Notes: generated from the sequence alone by a model not told the origin. Numbered from the stretch's first letter, positions 42,592 to 52,704 are shown. The stretch: DNA of 64,000 bases from Kytococcus sedentarius DSM 20547 (GCF_000023925.1 NC_013169.1:1550001-1614000), one strand, 5' to 3'. Numbers and translations: made by a program.

Positions 42592-43665
42592 TCAGTCCTG
42601 TGCAGCCTCGGTCTCGGTCTCGGCCTCGAGCTCCGCGACCGCCTGCGCGGCAGCCTCGGCCTCGGCCTGCTCACGAGCGGCGATCTGCTCGCGCAGGCGC
42701 TCGGTGTTGGCCTCGACGTCGAAGTCCGCCTCGGGCCACTGGAGGTCCAGCGCGTGCAGGTGCTCCAGCACCAGCTGCTGCACCGCCAGGCGGGCGTACC
42801 ACTTGCGGTCGGCCGGCACGACGAACCACGGGGCGCCCTGGGTGGAGCAGCGCGTGAGGGCCACCTGGTAGGCCTCCTGGTAGTCGTCCCAGTACTCACG
42901 CTCGTCGAGGTCGCCGGGGTTGAACTTCCAGTGCTTGTCCGGGCGCTCCAGCCGCTCCATGAGCCGCTCGGACTGCTCCTGCGGCGAGATGTGCAGCATC
43001 ACCTTGACCATGGTGATGCCCTCGTCGGCCAGCTCGCGCTCGAAGGCGTTGATGAGCTTGTAGCGCTCCTTCCACTTCTCCGGCGGCACCAGGTCGTGCA
43101 CGCGCGCCACCAGCACGTCCTCGTAGTGGGAGCGGTCGAACACCCCGACGTGACCCGGCTCGGGCAGCTCCTTGCGGATGCGCCACAGGAAGTCGTGCTT
43201 CTTCTCCTGCGCCGTGGGTGCCTTGAAGGCCGCGATCTGCACGCCCTGCGGGTCCATCGCACCGATCACGTGGCGCATGACGCCGCCCTTGCCGGAGGTG
43301 TCCATGCCCTGCACGACCAGCAGCAGACGGCGCTTCTCCCCCCGGGTGCCGGCCGCCCACAGCCGCTCCTGCAGCTCGTCGAGCTCGTCGTTGCTGGCGG
43401 CCATGGCCAGCTTTCCCTGCACCTTGTTGCCCGTGAAGGCCGGCGTGGACCGCGGGTCGACCTCCTCCAGCCGGAAGCCGGTGTCCACCCGCAGGGCGTC
43501 GCTGAAGGGCGTGGCGCCGGGCTCGATGGCACCGGCCGCCTCCCGCTCGGCCTGCTCACGGACCTTCGCGGCCTCCTTGAGCTCCTTCGTGAGCTCCTTC
43601 TTCTGAGCCTTCGCTGCTTTCTCGACCTTCTCGAGCTTCTTCTTGGCGTCCTTCTTCTTTCCCAT
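42592..43665 (-). CDS. Polyphosphate kinase 2 family protein
   Basis: 357 aa from ATG 43665 (MGKKKDAKKK), preferred over a start 9 codons upstream that would run into the divergent gene's start. Walker A GMDTSGKGG (120-128) and Walker B region VFDRSHYEDVL (175-185) define PPK2, which moves phosphate between polyphosphate and nucleotides. The N-terminal ~45 residues form a Lys/Glu coiled coil and the C-terminal ~40 an Ala/Glu helix, both unusual additions. Class (ADP- or AMP-using) cannot be set by eye. Confidence 0.92.
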   Translation of the reverse strand: MGKKKDAKKKLEKVEKAAKAQKKELTKELKEAAKVREQAEREAAGAIEPGATPFSDALRVDTGFRLEEVDPRSTPAFTGNKVQGKLAMAASNDELDELQERLWAAGTRGEKRRLLLVVQGMDTSGKGGVMRHVIGAMDPQGVQIAAFKAPTAQEKKHDFLWRIRKELPEPGHVGVFDRSHYEDVLVARVHDLVPPEKWKERYKLINAFERELADEGITMVKVMLHISPQEQSERLMERLERPDKHWKFNPGDLDEREYWDDYQEAYQVALTRCSTQGAPWFVVPADRKWYARLAVQQLVLEHLHALDLQWPEADFDVEANTERLREQIAAREQAEAEAAAQAVAELEAETETEAAQD

Positions 43666-43690
43666 GAACCCACTCTGCCACCCTGTCTGC

Positions 43691-44380
43691 ATGCGTGACC
43701 TGATGACCGGCCAGGCGCCCCTCGCCGACGCCGACCTGGCCGAGCTCTACGCCCCACCCCTCGATGCGGTGAGCCTGGGTGCCGCCCGCACCCGCGGACT
43801 GTGGGTGCGCACCAACCTGGTGACCTCCCTGGACGGCGCCGTGACCGGGCCCGATGGGGTGAGCGGCTCGCTGGGCACGGAGCCCGACGCCCGGGTGTTC
43901 GGGCTCCTGCGTGCCTTGTGCGACGTGGTGCTGGTGGGTGGCTCCACCGCCCGCCGGGAGGCCTACCGGCCGGTGACCGTCGACCCGCGCTGGGCGCCCT
44001 TCCGGACCGCTGCCGGACTGGGCGAGGAGCCACCGCTGTTGGCCGTGGTGTCCCGCAGTGGCGAGCTCGGGGCGGAGCTGACCGGGGCCGACCGGGTCCT
44101 GACGGTCGACGCGCGCGACGGGTTCGCCGGCGTGCTTCAGGACGTGCGCGACGCGGGCCACCGCGTGGTGCTCTGCGAGGGCGGGCCGTCGATCTGGCAG
44201 CAACTGCTCACCGAGGAGCTCGTGGACGAGTGGTGCCAGACCCTGGCGCCCACCCACATCGGTGGTGGCGAGGGCTCGCTCCCGGGCGCGCTGTCCACCC
44301 CCTTGCGGTGGGAGCTGGCCGGGATGCTGGAGGAGGACTCCGTGGTGCTCAGCCGCTGGCGGAGGAGTCCTGGCGCGTGA
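43691..44380 (+). CDS. RibD C-terminal/dihydrofolate reductase-fold protein
   Basis: 229 aa. The NADPH-binding fold shows VRTNLVTSLDGAVTGPDG (about 39-56), VLVGGSTARRE and CEGGPSIWQQLL, as in the pyrimidine reductase half of RibD. It lacks the deaminase half, and no rib genes are near, so a role in riboflavin synthesis is not implied. The gene is divergent from PPK2 with 25 bp between starts, and its last 32 bp overlap the convergent hydrolase gene. Confidence 0.85.
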   Translation: MRDLMTGQAPLADADLAELYAPPLDAVSLGAARTRGLWVRTNLVTSLDGAVTGPDGVSGSLGTEPDARVFGLLRALCDVVLVGGSTARREAYRPVTVDPRWAPFRTAAGLGEEPPLLAVVSRSGELGAELTGADRVLTVDARDGFAGVLQDVRDAGHRVVLCEGGPSIWQQLLTEELVDEWCQTLAPTHIGGGEGSLPGALSTPLRWELAGMLEEDSVVLSRWRRSPGA

Positions 44381-45566
44381 CGAAGCGCTGCACCACCTGC
44401 TCCCACCCCTGCGGGTCGGTGTTCCACTCCCGGCAGTGCATGCCGGCGGGCCACTCGCTGAGGGTCACCAGGTCCGGGCGCAGCTCGGCCAGCTCCCGGG
44501 ATGAGGCCACGGGGACCACCTCGTCCTGGCGGGAGTGGATCACCAGCATCCGGTGGCGCAGCTCGCCGGCGCGGTCCAGCCAGTTCATGAGCGCCAGGTC
44601 GCGCGGCTCGCTGATGGCGAAGAGGAACTTGGCCTCCTCACGCCCCATCAGGTGCCGGGCCAGCTGCTCCACCCCCGCCGGCACCCGCGCCCGGCTGGCG
44701 GCGTGCGAGAGCACCCGCCCCCAGTCGACGACCGGAGCGTCCAGCACGACGGAGGACACCGCATCGGCATGGGTCGACTGGGCGAGGGTCTGCAGGACGA
44801 TCGCTCCCCCCATCGAGTAGCCGACCAGGACGATCTCGGTGGCGCCGTGCTCCACGGCGTGCTGCAGCGCGGCGTCGATGTCTCGCCACTCGGTGAGGCC
44901 CAGGTTGTAGCGGCCGTCGGCGCTGCGCGGCGCCTCGGTGTCGTTGCGGTAGGCGGGCACCAGGCAGGCGTAGCCGGCCTCGCGGAAGGGGGCGATGGCG
45001 CGGAAGCCCTCCTCGCGGCGCGCGGCGCGTCCGTGGACGGTGACCATCCAGCGGTCGTGGCGCAGCGCCGGCCCGTCGGCGACGCCCTCGGGGAGCACCT
45101 GCCAGCACGGGAAGTCCCCGATGTCGGAGGTCAGGCTCAGGTCCCGCGCCGCGAGGCCCAGGGCCTGCTGCGGGTCGCGCGGGAAGTAGTACGGGTTGAG
45201 CCGGGCAGGGCCGGGCTCCGGGAGCTCGTCGTCCACCGTGTCCAACCGGCGCACCACGCGCCCGGTGTCCTCGTGGTGCTCGATGACGTCGCTGAACCGC
45301 AGGTGCCCGTCACCGCCCTTCAGCCACAGCCCGTAGCGACCGGGCTGCAGGGTCAGACCGTTGGCCGCGAGGGTGACGGTGCGCAGGTGGGTGTCGACGG
45401 CCAGGAGCTCGCAGTCGTCGGGGTGCACCGCATCGGGGGTGAGCACGCGACGGCCGAAGTAGGCCGCGGTGCCCACCACGGCGGCACCCGTGACGGCGGC
45501 GGTGCTCCCGACCACCCAGCCGGTCACCGCCCCGATGCGTCGCCACATGGCGGCCGTCAGTGCCAT
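44349..45566 (-). CDS. Membrane-anchored alpha/beta hydrolase
   Basis: 405 aa. An N-terminal hydrophobic segment (11-37, GWVVGSTAAVTGAAVVGTAAY) anchors or exports it. The hydrolase core has VHGR as oxyanion-hole region, nucleophile Ser251 in GYSMGG, an acid in HSRQDEVVP and the His in GMHCREW. An Asp- and Pro-rich segment lies between anchor and core. Esterase or peptidase action is likely; no substrate can be inferred. Confidence 0.87.
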   Translation of the reverse strand: MALTAAMWRRIGAVTGWVVGSTAAVTGAAVVGTAAYFGRRVLTPDAVHPDDCELLAVDTHLRTVTLAANGLTLQPGRYGLWLKGGDGHLRFSDVIEHHEDTGRVVRRLDTVDDELPEPGPARLNPYYFPRDPQQALGLAARDLSLTSDIGDFPCWQVLPEGVADGPALRHDRWMVTVHGRAARREEGFRAIAPFREAGYACLVPAYRNDTEAPRSADGRYNLGLTEWRDIDAALQHAVEHGATEIVLVGYSMGGAIVLQTLAQSTHADAVSSVVLDAPVVDWGRVLSHAASRARVPAGVEQLARHLMGREEAKFLFAISEPRDLALMNWLDRAGELRHRMLVIHSRQDEVVPVASSRELAELRPDLVTLSEWPAGMHCREWNTDPQGWEQVVQRFVTRQDSSASG

Positions 45567-45622
45567 GGGGCGATCCTACGCAGGGTCGCTGGAGGCATGG
45601 ACAGTTGCCGGGGCGTGGGGCC

Positions 45623-47167
45623 TCACTCGTCCTCCACCCAGTCCAGGGTGCGCTCGACGGCCTTGGACCAGCGGCGCACCTCCCGCTCGCGCACCTCTGC
45701 GGTCATCTGCGGCTCCCAGCGGCGGGACTCGCGCCAGTGGGCGGCGAGCTCTGCGGTGTCCTGCCAGAACCCGATCGCCAACCCGGCCGCGTAGGCCGCG
45801 CCCAACGCCGTGGTCTCGCTGACCTCCGGCACGAGGACGGGAAGGCCCAGGACGTCGCTCTGGAACTGCATCAGGGTCTCGTTGACCGTCATGCCCCCAT
45901 CGGCCCGCAGCTCGCTCACCTGGAGGTCGAGCTCCCGTGCGTCTGCCCGCATCGCGTCCACCACCTCGCGGGTCTGGAAACCGGTGGCCTCCAGCACGGC
46001 ACGCGCGATGTGGCCCTTGTTCACGTAACGGGTCAGCCCCACCAGGGCCCCTCGCGCATCGGACCGCCAGTGCGGGGCGAACAACCCCGAGAAGGCCGGC
46101 ACGAAGTAGGCGCCGCCGTTGTCCTCGACGGTGGCGGCCAGCTCCTCCACCTCGTCGGCGGTGCCGATGAGGCCGATGTTGTCGCGCAGCCACTGCACCA
46201 GGGAGCCGGTGACCGCGATGGATCCCTCCAGGGCGTACACCGGGTCGTCCTCGCCGAGCTTCCAGCACAGCGTGGTCAGCAGCCCATGGTGGGAGGTCAC
46301 CGGCTCGCTGCCGGTGTTGAGCAGCAGGAAGTTGCCCGTGCCGTAGGTGTTCTTGGCCATGCCCGGGGTGAAGCAGGCCTGTCCCAGGGTGGCTGCGTGC
46401 TGGTCACCCAGGGCGCCGGCCACGGGGACGCCGGCCAGGATGCTGTCGCTGTCCACGACGCCGTAGACCTCGGAGGACGAGCGGATCGCCGGGAGCATCG
46501 ACATCGGGATGTCCAGGTCCTCGCAGACGCCGGGGTCCCACTGCAGGGTGCGCAGGTCCATCAGCATCGTCCGCGAGGCGTTGGTGACGTCCGTGACGTG
46601 GACCCCGCCGCGCGGGCCGCCGGTCAGGTTCCAGATCACCCACGAGTCCGTCGTGCCGAACAGGAGGTCCCCGGCCGCGGCCCGCTCGGCGGCCCCCTCG
46701 ACGTGGTGCAGGATCCAGCGCAGCTTCGGGCCGGCGAAGTAGGTGGTCAACGGCAGGCCGCACACGTCGCGGAAGCGGCCGTCCCCCATCGGCTCGCCGT
46801 CCTCACCGGGCTCACCGGCGAGCTCCTCCACGTCGGCGCGGGTGCGCGTGTCCTGCCAGACGATGGCGTTGTACACCGGCTGCCCGGTGTGGCGGTCCCA
46901 GACCACGGTCGTCTCCCGCTGGTTGGTGATACCGAGCGCCGCCACCTGCGAGGCGTTCGTGTCCGCGGCGGTGAGGGCCCCTCCCAACACCGTGCGGGTG
47001 GTGCGCCAGATCTCCATCGGGTCGTGCTCCACCCACCCCGGCCGGGGCAGCACCTGCTCGTGCTCCAGCTGGTCGGAGGCGACGATGCGGCCGTCGTGGT
47101 CGAAGACGATGGCGCGCGTGCTGGTGGTTCCCTGGTCCAGGGCGAGCACGTAGCGGGGGCTGCTCAT
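45623..47167 (-). CDS. glpK: Glycerol kinase
   Basis: 514 aa from ATG 47167; the frame continues upstream only as a shadow of the ligase gene. [40 protein letters not shown] and [18 protein letters not shown] are GlpK motifs of the FGGY fold. It phosphorylates glycerol to glycerol 3-phosphate. No glpF or glpD is beside it. Divergent from ligC with 87 bp between. Confidence 0.96.
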   Translation of the reverse strand: MSSPRYVLALDQGTTSTRAIVFDHDGRIVASDQLEHEQVLPRPGWVEHDPMEIWRTTRTVLGGALTAADTNASQVAALGITNQRETTVVWDRHTGQPVYNAIVWQDTRTRADVEELAGEPGEDGEPMGDGRFRDVCGLPLTTYFAGPKLRWILHHVEGAAERAAAGDLLFGTTDSWVIWNLTGGPRGGVHVTDVTNASRTMLMDLRTLQWDPGVCEDLDIPMSMLPAIRSSSEVYGVVDSDSILAGVPVAGALGDQHAATLGQACFTPGMAKNTYGTGNFLLLNTGSEPVTSHHGLLTTLCWKLGEDDPVYALEGSIAVTGSLVQWLRDNIGLIGTADEVEELAATVEDNGGAYFVPAFSGLFAPHWRSDARGALVGLTRYVNKGHIARAVLEATGFQTREVVDAMRADARELDLQVSELRADGGMTVNETLMQFQSDVLGLPVLVPEVSETTALGAAYAAGLAIGFWQDTAELAAHWRESRRWEPQMTAEVREREVRRWSKAVERTLDWVEDE

Positions 47168-47254
47168 GGGGGCACCCTGCCACGGGTCACCAGGGCATTC
47201 ACGGCGCCCACGCTGCGACCCCCACACCGCACCCCCGTGGGTCACACTGGAGGC

Positions 47255-48355
47255 ATGACGACAGCCGATGCCGGGACGCTCCCGGGCGTGATGCTCGCGA
47301 AGGCCGCCACGAGCGTGCCCTCCCCCGACGCGCTCCCGGGCGGCTGCAGCTACGAGCCCAAGTGGGACGGTTTCCGCATCCTCGTCGTACGGGGCGCCCG
47401 GGCCGACGCCGCGACGGCCGCGGGCGAGGGGGACGACGCGGTCGACCTCATCGGGCGCAGTGGGAAGTCGCTGACGCGGTACTTCCCGGAGGTGGTCGAG
47501 AAGGTGCGCGCCATCCCGGCGCCGGCGATCGTCGACGGCGAGCTGGTGGTGCGCTCCGGCGAGCCCGGGACCGAGCGGCTGGACTGGGACGCACTCTCGC
47601 AGCGCATCCACCCGGCGGCCTCCCGCATCGAGAAGCTGGCGGTCGAGACGCCCGGGGAGGTGATCTGCTTCGACCTGCTCGCCGACGACTCCGGGGAGCT
47701 GCTCGAGGAGCCCTTCGCGACCCGCCGGGAGAGGTTGGCGGCGTTGGTGGGTGGGCTTCCCGCATCGAGGGGGGTGCACCTGACGCGCGCGACGACCGAT
47801 GCGGACGAGGCCGCGCGGTGGTTCACCCAGTTCGAGGGGGCGGGGCTGGACGGCATCGTGGCGAAGGGGCTGGACAGTCCGTACGAGCCCGGGAAGCGCA
47901 CGATGCTGAAGGTCAAGCACAAGCGCACGGCCGATGCGGTGCTGGTGGGCTACCGGGTGCACAAGAGCGGCGCGGGCGTGGGGTCGTTGCTGCTGGGCCT
48001 CCATTCCGGTGGGGAACTGGTGCCTGTGGGCGGCATCTCGGCGTTCACCGCGGCCCGGCGGCTGGAGCTGGCCGAGGAGCTGGAGCCTCTGGTGGTGCGG
48101 ACGGCGGACGGCTCGGTGGCGGCGGCCGAGCGGGAACGCAACCGGTTCACCTCGGCCAAGGACACCAGCTACGTGCCGCTGCGGCCCGAGCGGGTGGTGG
48201 AGGTGGCCTTCGACCAGCTGGAGGGGCACCGGTTCCGGCACGCGGTGCGGTTCGTCCGCTGGCGGGAGGACAAGGGGCCCACCGAGTGCACCCTGGAGCA
48301 GGTTGACGTGGCCTCCGGATACGATCTGAACGCCGTGCTGGCCGCGGATTCCTGA
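47255..48355 (+). CDS. ligC: ATP-dependent DNA ligase, LigC-like
   Basis: 366 aa. Motif [10 protein letters not shown] places the AMP-accepting Lys at position 36. IVDGELVV (motif III), [24 protein letters not shown] (motif IV) and [18 protein letters not shown] (motif V) follow, and a C-terminal OB fold. Length fits the mycobacterial LigC group rather than multidomain LigD. LigC enzymes seal nicks in backup repair and, in mycobacteria, work with the PrimPol-C polymerase; a homologue of the latter is 600 bp away (48971-50032). Confidence 0.9.
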   Translation: MTTADAGTLPGVMLAKAATSVPSPDALPGGCSYEPKWDGFRILVVRGARADAATAAGEGDDAVDLIGRSGKSLTRYFPEVVEKVRAIPAPAIVDGELVVRSGEPGTERLDWDALSQRIHPAASRIEKLAVETPGEVICFDLLADDSGELLEEPFATRRERLAALVGGLPASRGVHLTRATTDADEAARWFTQFEGAGLDGIVAKGLDSPYEPGKRTMLKVKHKRTADAVLVGYRVHKSGAGVGSLLLGLHSGGELVPVGGISAFTAARRLELAEELEPLVVRTADGSVAAAERERNRFTSAKDTSYVPLRPERVVEVAFDQLEGHRFRHAVRFVRWREDKGPTECTLEQVDVASGYDLNAVLAADS

Positions 48356-48416
48356 GGTCGCGCCCCGGCCGCCTCGCGCGGTGACCCTGCACTCCCCCAC
48401 ACACCCTGGAGAAGCG

Positions 48417-48746
48417 ATGACGCCCCTGCTGCTGGAAGCCAACGCCACCGACACCTCCTGGGTCCCCGGAGCCGTGGCGGCGGCCGTCACCGGCGGGGTG
48501 GGAGTGCTGATGATGGCGCGCAGCGGGGCGTTGCCGGTGCCCGTGAAGGGGGTGGTGCGGTCGATGTCGATCGTGGCGCTGATGGTGGCCGCGGCGCTGC
48601 TGGTGCTGGGCTGGCAGGGCATGGGGTGGCTGCCGCTGGCGCTGGTGACCGTGGTGGCGCTGCTGCTGCTGTTGGCGGGGACGGGCCTGTTGGCGGCGCG
48701 GGCCCAGCGGCTGACGCGGGCGGCGCGGGGGCATCGAGACGACTGA
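48417..48746 (+). CDS. Small three-helix membrane protein
   Basis: 109 aa from ATG 48417 (GGAGAAG upstream; a start 12 codons earlier lacks a site). Hydrophobic stretches at about 14-35, 50-68 and 70-92 ([33 protein letters not shown]). No family recognised. It follows ligC by 61 bp on the same strand. Confidence 0.65.
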   Translation: MTPLLLEANATDTSWVPGAVAAAVTGGVGVLMMARSGALPVPVKGVVRSMSIVALMVAAALLVLGWQGMGWLPLALVTVVALLLLLAGTGLLAARAQRLTRAARGHRDD

Positions 48747-48785
48747 GTGCTCGTCCACATGTACGGTTAGCGGGTGGCGCTGAAC

Positions 48786-48801
48786 TAGAACATGTGTTAG
48801 A
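48786..48801. promoter_or_regulatory. LexA (SOS) box-like site
   Basis: tagaacatgtgttaga fits the actinobacterial consensus GAACnnnnGTTC with one mismatch (GAAC-atgt-GTTA). It lies in a 224-bp gap after the small membrane protein. The only + strand frame behind it (ATG 48860) runs a few dozen codons before entering the antisense of the polymerase gene. A damage-induced gene may have been lost here. Confidence 0.45.
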
Positions 48802-48970
48802 GTGGGTGGACGAGGTCGGGACAGGGGGTTTCGGCCGCAGCGGCTCGCGGGGGTGAGTCATGGGAACCGAGAACACCGACTCACAGGCGGGGTGCCCCGT
48901 GTCCGCTGCGCACGCCACCGTGGAGTCACGAACCGCCCGAGTTGTCGGGAGGTCCGTGGTGAGTCTGCGT

Positions 48971-50032
48971 TCAGGTGCTCTGGGCTCGTGCCCGCGAGGG
49001 CTGCACCCGGGGTGGTTCACCCGGCATTTTCGGGTGGTCCGGCGGGAACGGCTCCTCCCCCAGTCCGCGCTCGAGGTCGGCCTGCCACAGGTCCATGGCC
49101 CGGCTGAACGAGGCCCGGTGCTCGAGCATGCCCGCCCAGGGGTCGGGCTCGGCCAGGTGGTCGGCGATGGTGGGGATGACGACCTCGCCCGGGGTCACGC
49201 CATCGAGGCGGTCCCAGGCGACCGGGAGCGAGACCGGAGCCCCGGGCAGGGCGCGGGGGCTCCAGGCGCCGGCCAGGGTGCGATCGCGACAGTGCTGGTT
49301 GAAGTCGATGAAGCACTTGTCACCGCGCTCCTCCTTCCACCAGCGGGTGGTCACGAGCTCCGGGAGGCGCCGCTCGAGCTCGCGGGCGATGGCGATCACC
49401 CCGTGGCGCACGTCCAGGAACTCGGCCTGCGGCTCGATGGCGGCGAACACGTGCAGGCCCCGGTTGCCGGAGGTCTTCACGTAGGCGGTCAGACCCAGCT
49501 CGTCGAGCAGGTCCCGGGCCGCACGGGCGATGGTGACCACGTCGGCGAAGCCTCGCCCCGGCATCGGGTCCAGGTCGAGGCGCACCTGATCGGGGCAGTC
49601 GTTGAGCAGCTCCCCGGAGTGGTCACTCGTCCGCACCGGCCAGGGGTGGAAGGTCAGCGTGGACATCTGGGCGGCCCACACGGCAGCCCCGATCTCGTCG
49701 AGGACCACCTGCTCGTGCGAGCGCCCGCTCGGGTAGGTGCAGGTGGTGGTGCGCAGGAAGTCCGGCGCGCCCTTGGGCGGGTTCTTCGAGTAGAACTCCT
49801 CCCCCAAGATGCCCGTGGGGAAGCGCTGCAGGGTGACCGGCCGGTCGGCATTCGCCTCGAGGAAGCGGCCGGCCACCGCGACGAGGTACTCGGCGAGGTC
49901 CAGCTTCGTGACGTCCGTGGACCCCGGTTGGTCACCGGCGGGGCACATCACCCGGTCGGGACTAGAGAGGCGGAGGGAACGGACCTGCCCGTCGGGACCG
50001 GGGACCTCGAGGGTGGTTGCCTTGCTGGCCAT
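48971..50032 (-). CDS. LigD-type primase-polymerase (PrimPol)
   Basis: 353 aa. Archaeo-eukaryotic primase fold: metal motif RLDLDPMPG with Asp153 and Asp155, catalytic SGNRGLHVF (His194), and the N-terminal YSKNPPKGAPDF that binds the 5' phosphate in LigD polymerases. No ligase or nuclease domain is attached, as in mycobacterial PolD/PrimPol-C proteins, which add nucleotides or ribonucleotides at short gaps and breaks. The nearby LigC-type ligase is a likely partner. No ku gene is visible. Confidence 0.92.
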   Translation of the reverse strand: MASKATTLEVPGPDGQVRSLRLSSPDRVMCPAGDQPGSTDVTKLDLAEYLVAVAGRFLEANADRPVTLQRFPTGILGEEFYSKNPPKGAPDFLRTTTCTYPSGRSHEQVVLDEIGAAVWAAQMSTLTFHPWPVRTSDHSGELLNDCPDQVRLDLDPMPGRGFADVVTIARAARDLLDELGLTAYVKTSGNRGLHVFAAIEPQAEFLDVRHGVIAIARELERRLPELVTTRWWKEERGDKCFIDFNQHCRDRTLAGAWSPRALPGAPVSLPVAWDRLDGVTPGEVVIPTIADHLAEPDPWAGMLEHRASFSRAMDLWQADLERGLGEEPFPPDHPKMPGEPPRVQPSRARAQST

Positions 50033-50239
50033 GCGTCGAGACTAGCGGCGCGGGTGCGGATTTGTTCGCCGTCGCGACATGGCGCGTTCACCCGCACGGC
50101 ATCCGGGCGGGTCACAGTGACCGACGCGCGGCACTGGAGCATGCACGACTCTGGACCACGCACGAGTCCGCACGACGCACGACACTGGGCCACGCACCAT
50201 CGTGACCCCACTCACACCCCTCGCTCCCGGAAGGCCACC

Positions 50240-52648
50240 ATGCGCCCCACCCCTCGTCGCAGCCTCGCCCTGAGCGCTGCGCTCCTCCTGCCCACCGTGT
50301 CCCTCGTGGGCCCCACCGGACCGGCCGCCCATGCGGTGAGCCCGGACGTCGTCATCAACGAGGCCTACGGCGGCGGCGGGAACTCCGGTGCCACCCTGCG
50401 CAACGACTTCGTCGAGCTGTTCAACCGGTCCGCCACCCCGGTCGACCTGACCGGGTGGACCCTGGAGTACCGCTCCGCGAACGGCACCAGCGCCCAGCGG
50501 ACCCCGCTGACCGGGACCATCCAGCCCGGGGGCCACCACCTGGTGCAGCAGGCCGCCGGTGCGAACACCAGCGCCGCACCGTTGCCCACGCCCGACACCA
50601 CCGGCACGGTCCCGATGTCCTCCTCCGGCGCCAAGCTGCAGCTCGTGGGGCCGGACGGCACCGTCGTCGACCTGCTGGGCTGGGGTGGCGCTGACACCGC
50701 CGAGGGCGCCCCGGCCGACCGCACCTCGAACACCACGTCCGTGGAACGCACCGAGCCCTGCTGGGACACCGACGTCAACGCCGGCGACTTCACCGTTGGC
50801 ACCCCGACGCCCCAGAACTCGAGCACCCCCGTGCGCGACTGCGACGCCGTGGGCGACCCCGACCCCGGTCCCGAACCCACGACCGCCACCATCGCCGAGG
50901 TCCAGGGCGCCGCCCACCGTTCTCCCCTCGAGGGACAGGTGGTCCAGGGCGTGAACGGGGTGGTCACCGCCACCGACCGCAACGGCTTCTGGGTCCAGTC
51001 CCTCACCCCCGACGACGACCCCGCCACCAGTGAGGGCCTCTACGTCTTCAGCCGCGGCGCCGCGGAGGTGAGCACCGGTGACACCGTCGAGCTCAGTGGG
51101 ACGGTCACCGAGTACCGCCCCGGCGGGTCCGGCGGCTGGGACAACCTGACCACCACGCAGCTCAGCTCTCCCCAGGTCGAGGTCACCGGCACCGCCGAGC
51201 TGCCCGCCCCGGTCGTGCTCGGCAAGGACGTCCAGGTACCCGCCCAGACCATCGAGGCCGGCGACCCCGGCTCGGTCGAGGACGACAGCACCCCCTTCCG
51301 GCCCGAGCGCGACGCGATCGACACCTACGAGTCCCTGGAGGGCATGCAGGTCGGCCTCCATGACGCCCGCGTGGTGGGCCCGACCGCCTCGTTCGGCGAG
51401 ATCCCCGTGGTCCCCACCACCGCCGGCGCCCAGGCCAGCCTGGCTGGCGGCGTCGTTTACGGCGGGTACGACCAGCCCAACGCGATGCGGGTGCACCTGG
51501 ACGACGCCCTCATCGGCCCCGATGCGCTGCCACAGGTCGACACCGGCGCCCGGTTCTCCGGGCTGACCCAGGGCGTGCTCGACTACTCCTACGCCAACTT
51601 CAAGCTGCAGGTCACCGAGCTCGGCCAGGTGGTGGACAGCACCTTCGACCGTGAGGTGACGCTCCCCAACCGTCGTGACGCCGTGGACGTGGCCACCTTC
51701 AACGTGGAGAACCTCTCCCCCACCGACGACTCCGGGAAGTTCGCCGGCCTGGCCGACCAGCTGGTGGAGAACCTGAACTCCCCCGACATCGTGGCCCTCG
51801 AGGAGATCCAGGACAACAACGGGTCCCAGAACGACGGCACCGTGGACTCCGGCACCACCGTCGCGAAGCTCGTCGACGCCATCGAGGAGGCCGGCGGGCC
51901 GCGCTACGAGGCCGCGTGGATCAACCCCGAGGACGGGGCCGACGGCGGCCAGCCCGGTGGCAACATCCGCAACGTCTTCCTGCACCGCACCGACGTGCCG
52001 GGCCTGCGCTTCGTCGAGCGAGCCGGTGGCGACGCCACGACCGCCACGACCGTCCAGGAGCGCGGACGCTGGGCGCGCCTCTCGGTCTCCCCCGGGCGGA
52101 TCAACCCGATGAGCACCGCCTGGGAGAACTCCCGCAAGCCATTGGTCGCCGAGTACTCCTACCGGGGCCGGCCGTTGTTCGTCATCGGCGTCCACTTCGC
52201 CTCCAAGGGCGGTGACGACCCGCTGTTCGGTCGTTGGCAGCAGCCGGAGCGGCCCTCCGAGGTCCAGCGCCTGGCGCAGGCCCGGGAGGTGCGCGGATTC
52301 GTGGACTCGCTGCTGGCCAAGGACGCCACGGCCAACGTGATCGTGGCCGGCGACGTGAACGACTTCGAGTTCTCCCCAGTGACCGACACGTTGGTCGGGT
52401 CGGGTGCCACCGCGCTGCGCGACCTCCCCCGCGAGCTCGCCCCGCAGGACCGGTACACGTACAACTACCAGGGCAACTCGCAGGTGCTGGACCACATCCT
52501 GCTCTCGCGGAATCTCACCGAGTCGGCCCACCCCTTCGGAGGAGCGCCGTACGAGCACGACGTGGTGCACGTGAACGCCGACTTCCACGACCAGCTCAGC
52601 GACCACGACCCCCAGGTGGTGAGCATTCCCTGGCGGACGCTGCGCTGA
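50240..52648 (+). CDS. Secreted lamin-tail / EEP-family nuclease
   Basis: 802 aa with a signal peptide (1-32, basic RPTPRRS then a hydrophobic run, AHA cleavage site). Domains in order: lamin-tail domain (about 35-165; VVINEAYGGGGNSG, DFVELFN, VDLTGWTLEY), an OB-like YhcR-type segment (about 225-330; GVVTATDRNGFWVQS), then an endonuclease/exonuclease/phosphatase domain (about 490-795; VATFNVENLS, VALEEIQDNNG, IVAGDVNDFEFS, QLSDHDPQVVS). Likely an extracellular DNase for DNA or phosphate use. The start has GGAAGG upstream. No sortase or anchor signal at the C-terminus. Confidence 0.9.
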   Translation: MRPTPRRSLALSAALLLPTVSLVGPTGPAAHAVSPDVVINEAYGGGGNSGATLRNDFVELFNRSATPVDLTGWTLEYRSANGTSAQRTPLTGTIQPGGHHLVQQAAGANTSAAPLPTPDTTGTVPMSSSGAKLQLVGPDGTVVDLLGWGGADTAEGAPADRTSNTTSVERTEPCWDTDVNAGDFTVGTPTPQNSSTPVRDCDAVGDPDPGPEPTTATIAEVQGAAHRSPLEGQVVQGVNGVVTATDRNGFWVQSLTPDDDPATSEGLYVFSRGAAEVSTGDTVELSGTVTEYRPGGSGGWDNLTTTQLSSPQVEVTGTAELPAPVVLGKDVQVPAQTIEAGDPGSVEDDSTPFRPERDAIDTYESLEGMQVGLHDARVVGPTASFGEIPVVPTTAGAQASLAGGVVYGGYDQPNAMRVHLDDALIGPDALPQVDTGARFSGLTQGVLDYSYANFKLQVTELGQVVDSTFDREVTLPNRRDAVDVATFNVENLSPTDDSGKFAGLADQLVENLNSPDIVALEEIQDNNGSQNDGTVDSGTTVAKLVDAIEEAGGPRYEAAWINPEDGADGGQPGGNIRNVFLHRTDVPGLRFVERAGGDATTATTVQERGRWARLSVSPGRINPMSTAWENSRKPLVAEYSYRGRPLFVIGVHFASKGGDDPLFGRWQQPERPSEVQRLAQAREVRGFVDSLLAKDATANVIVAGDVNDFEFSPVTDTLVGSGATALRDLPRELAPQDRYTYNYQGNSQVLDHILLSRNLTESAHPFGGAPYEHDVVHVNADFHDQLSDHDPQVVSIPWRTLR

Positions 52649-52704
52649 GCCAGCGCGCCACGTGGAGGGCGGGGGCGGGGCGAGGGGCGTCGGGACGGCT
52701 GTGG

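Noticed and set aside
47168-48760. Minus-strand extension of glpK to 48760 (1045-aa frame)
   Set aside because: The extra part is antisense to ligC; glycerol kinase is about 500 aa and begins at ATG 47167.
48860-50239. + strand extension of the secreted nuclease to 48860
   Set aside because: It would run antisense through the polymerase gene; the signal peptide at 50240 with GGAAGG upstream marks the true start.
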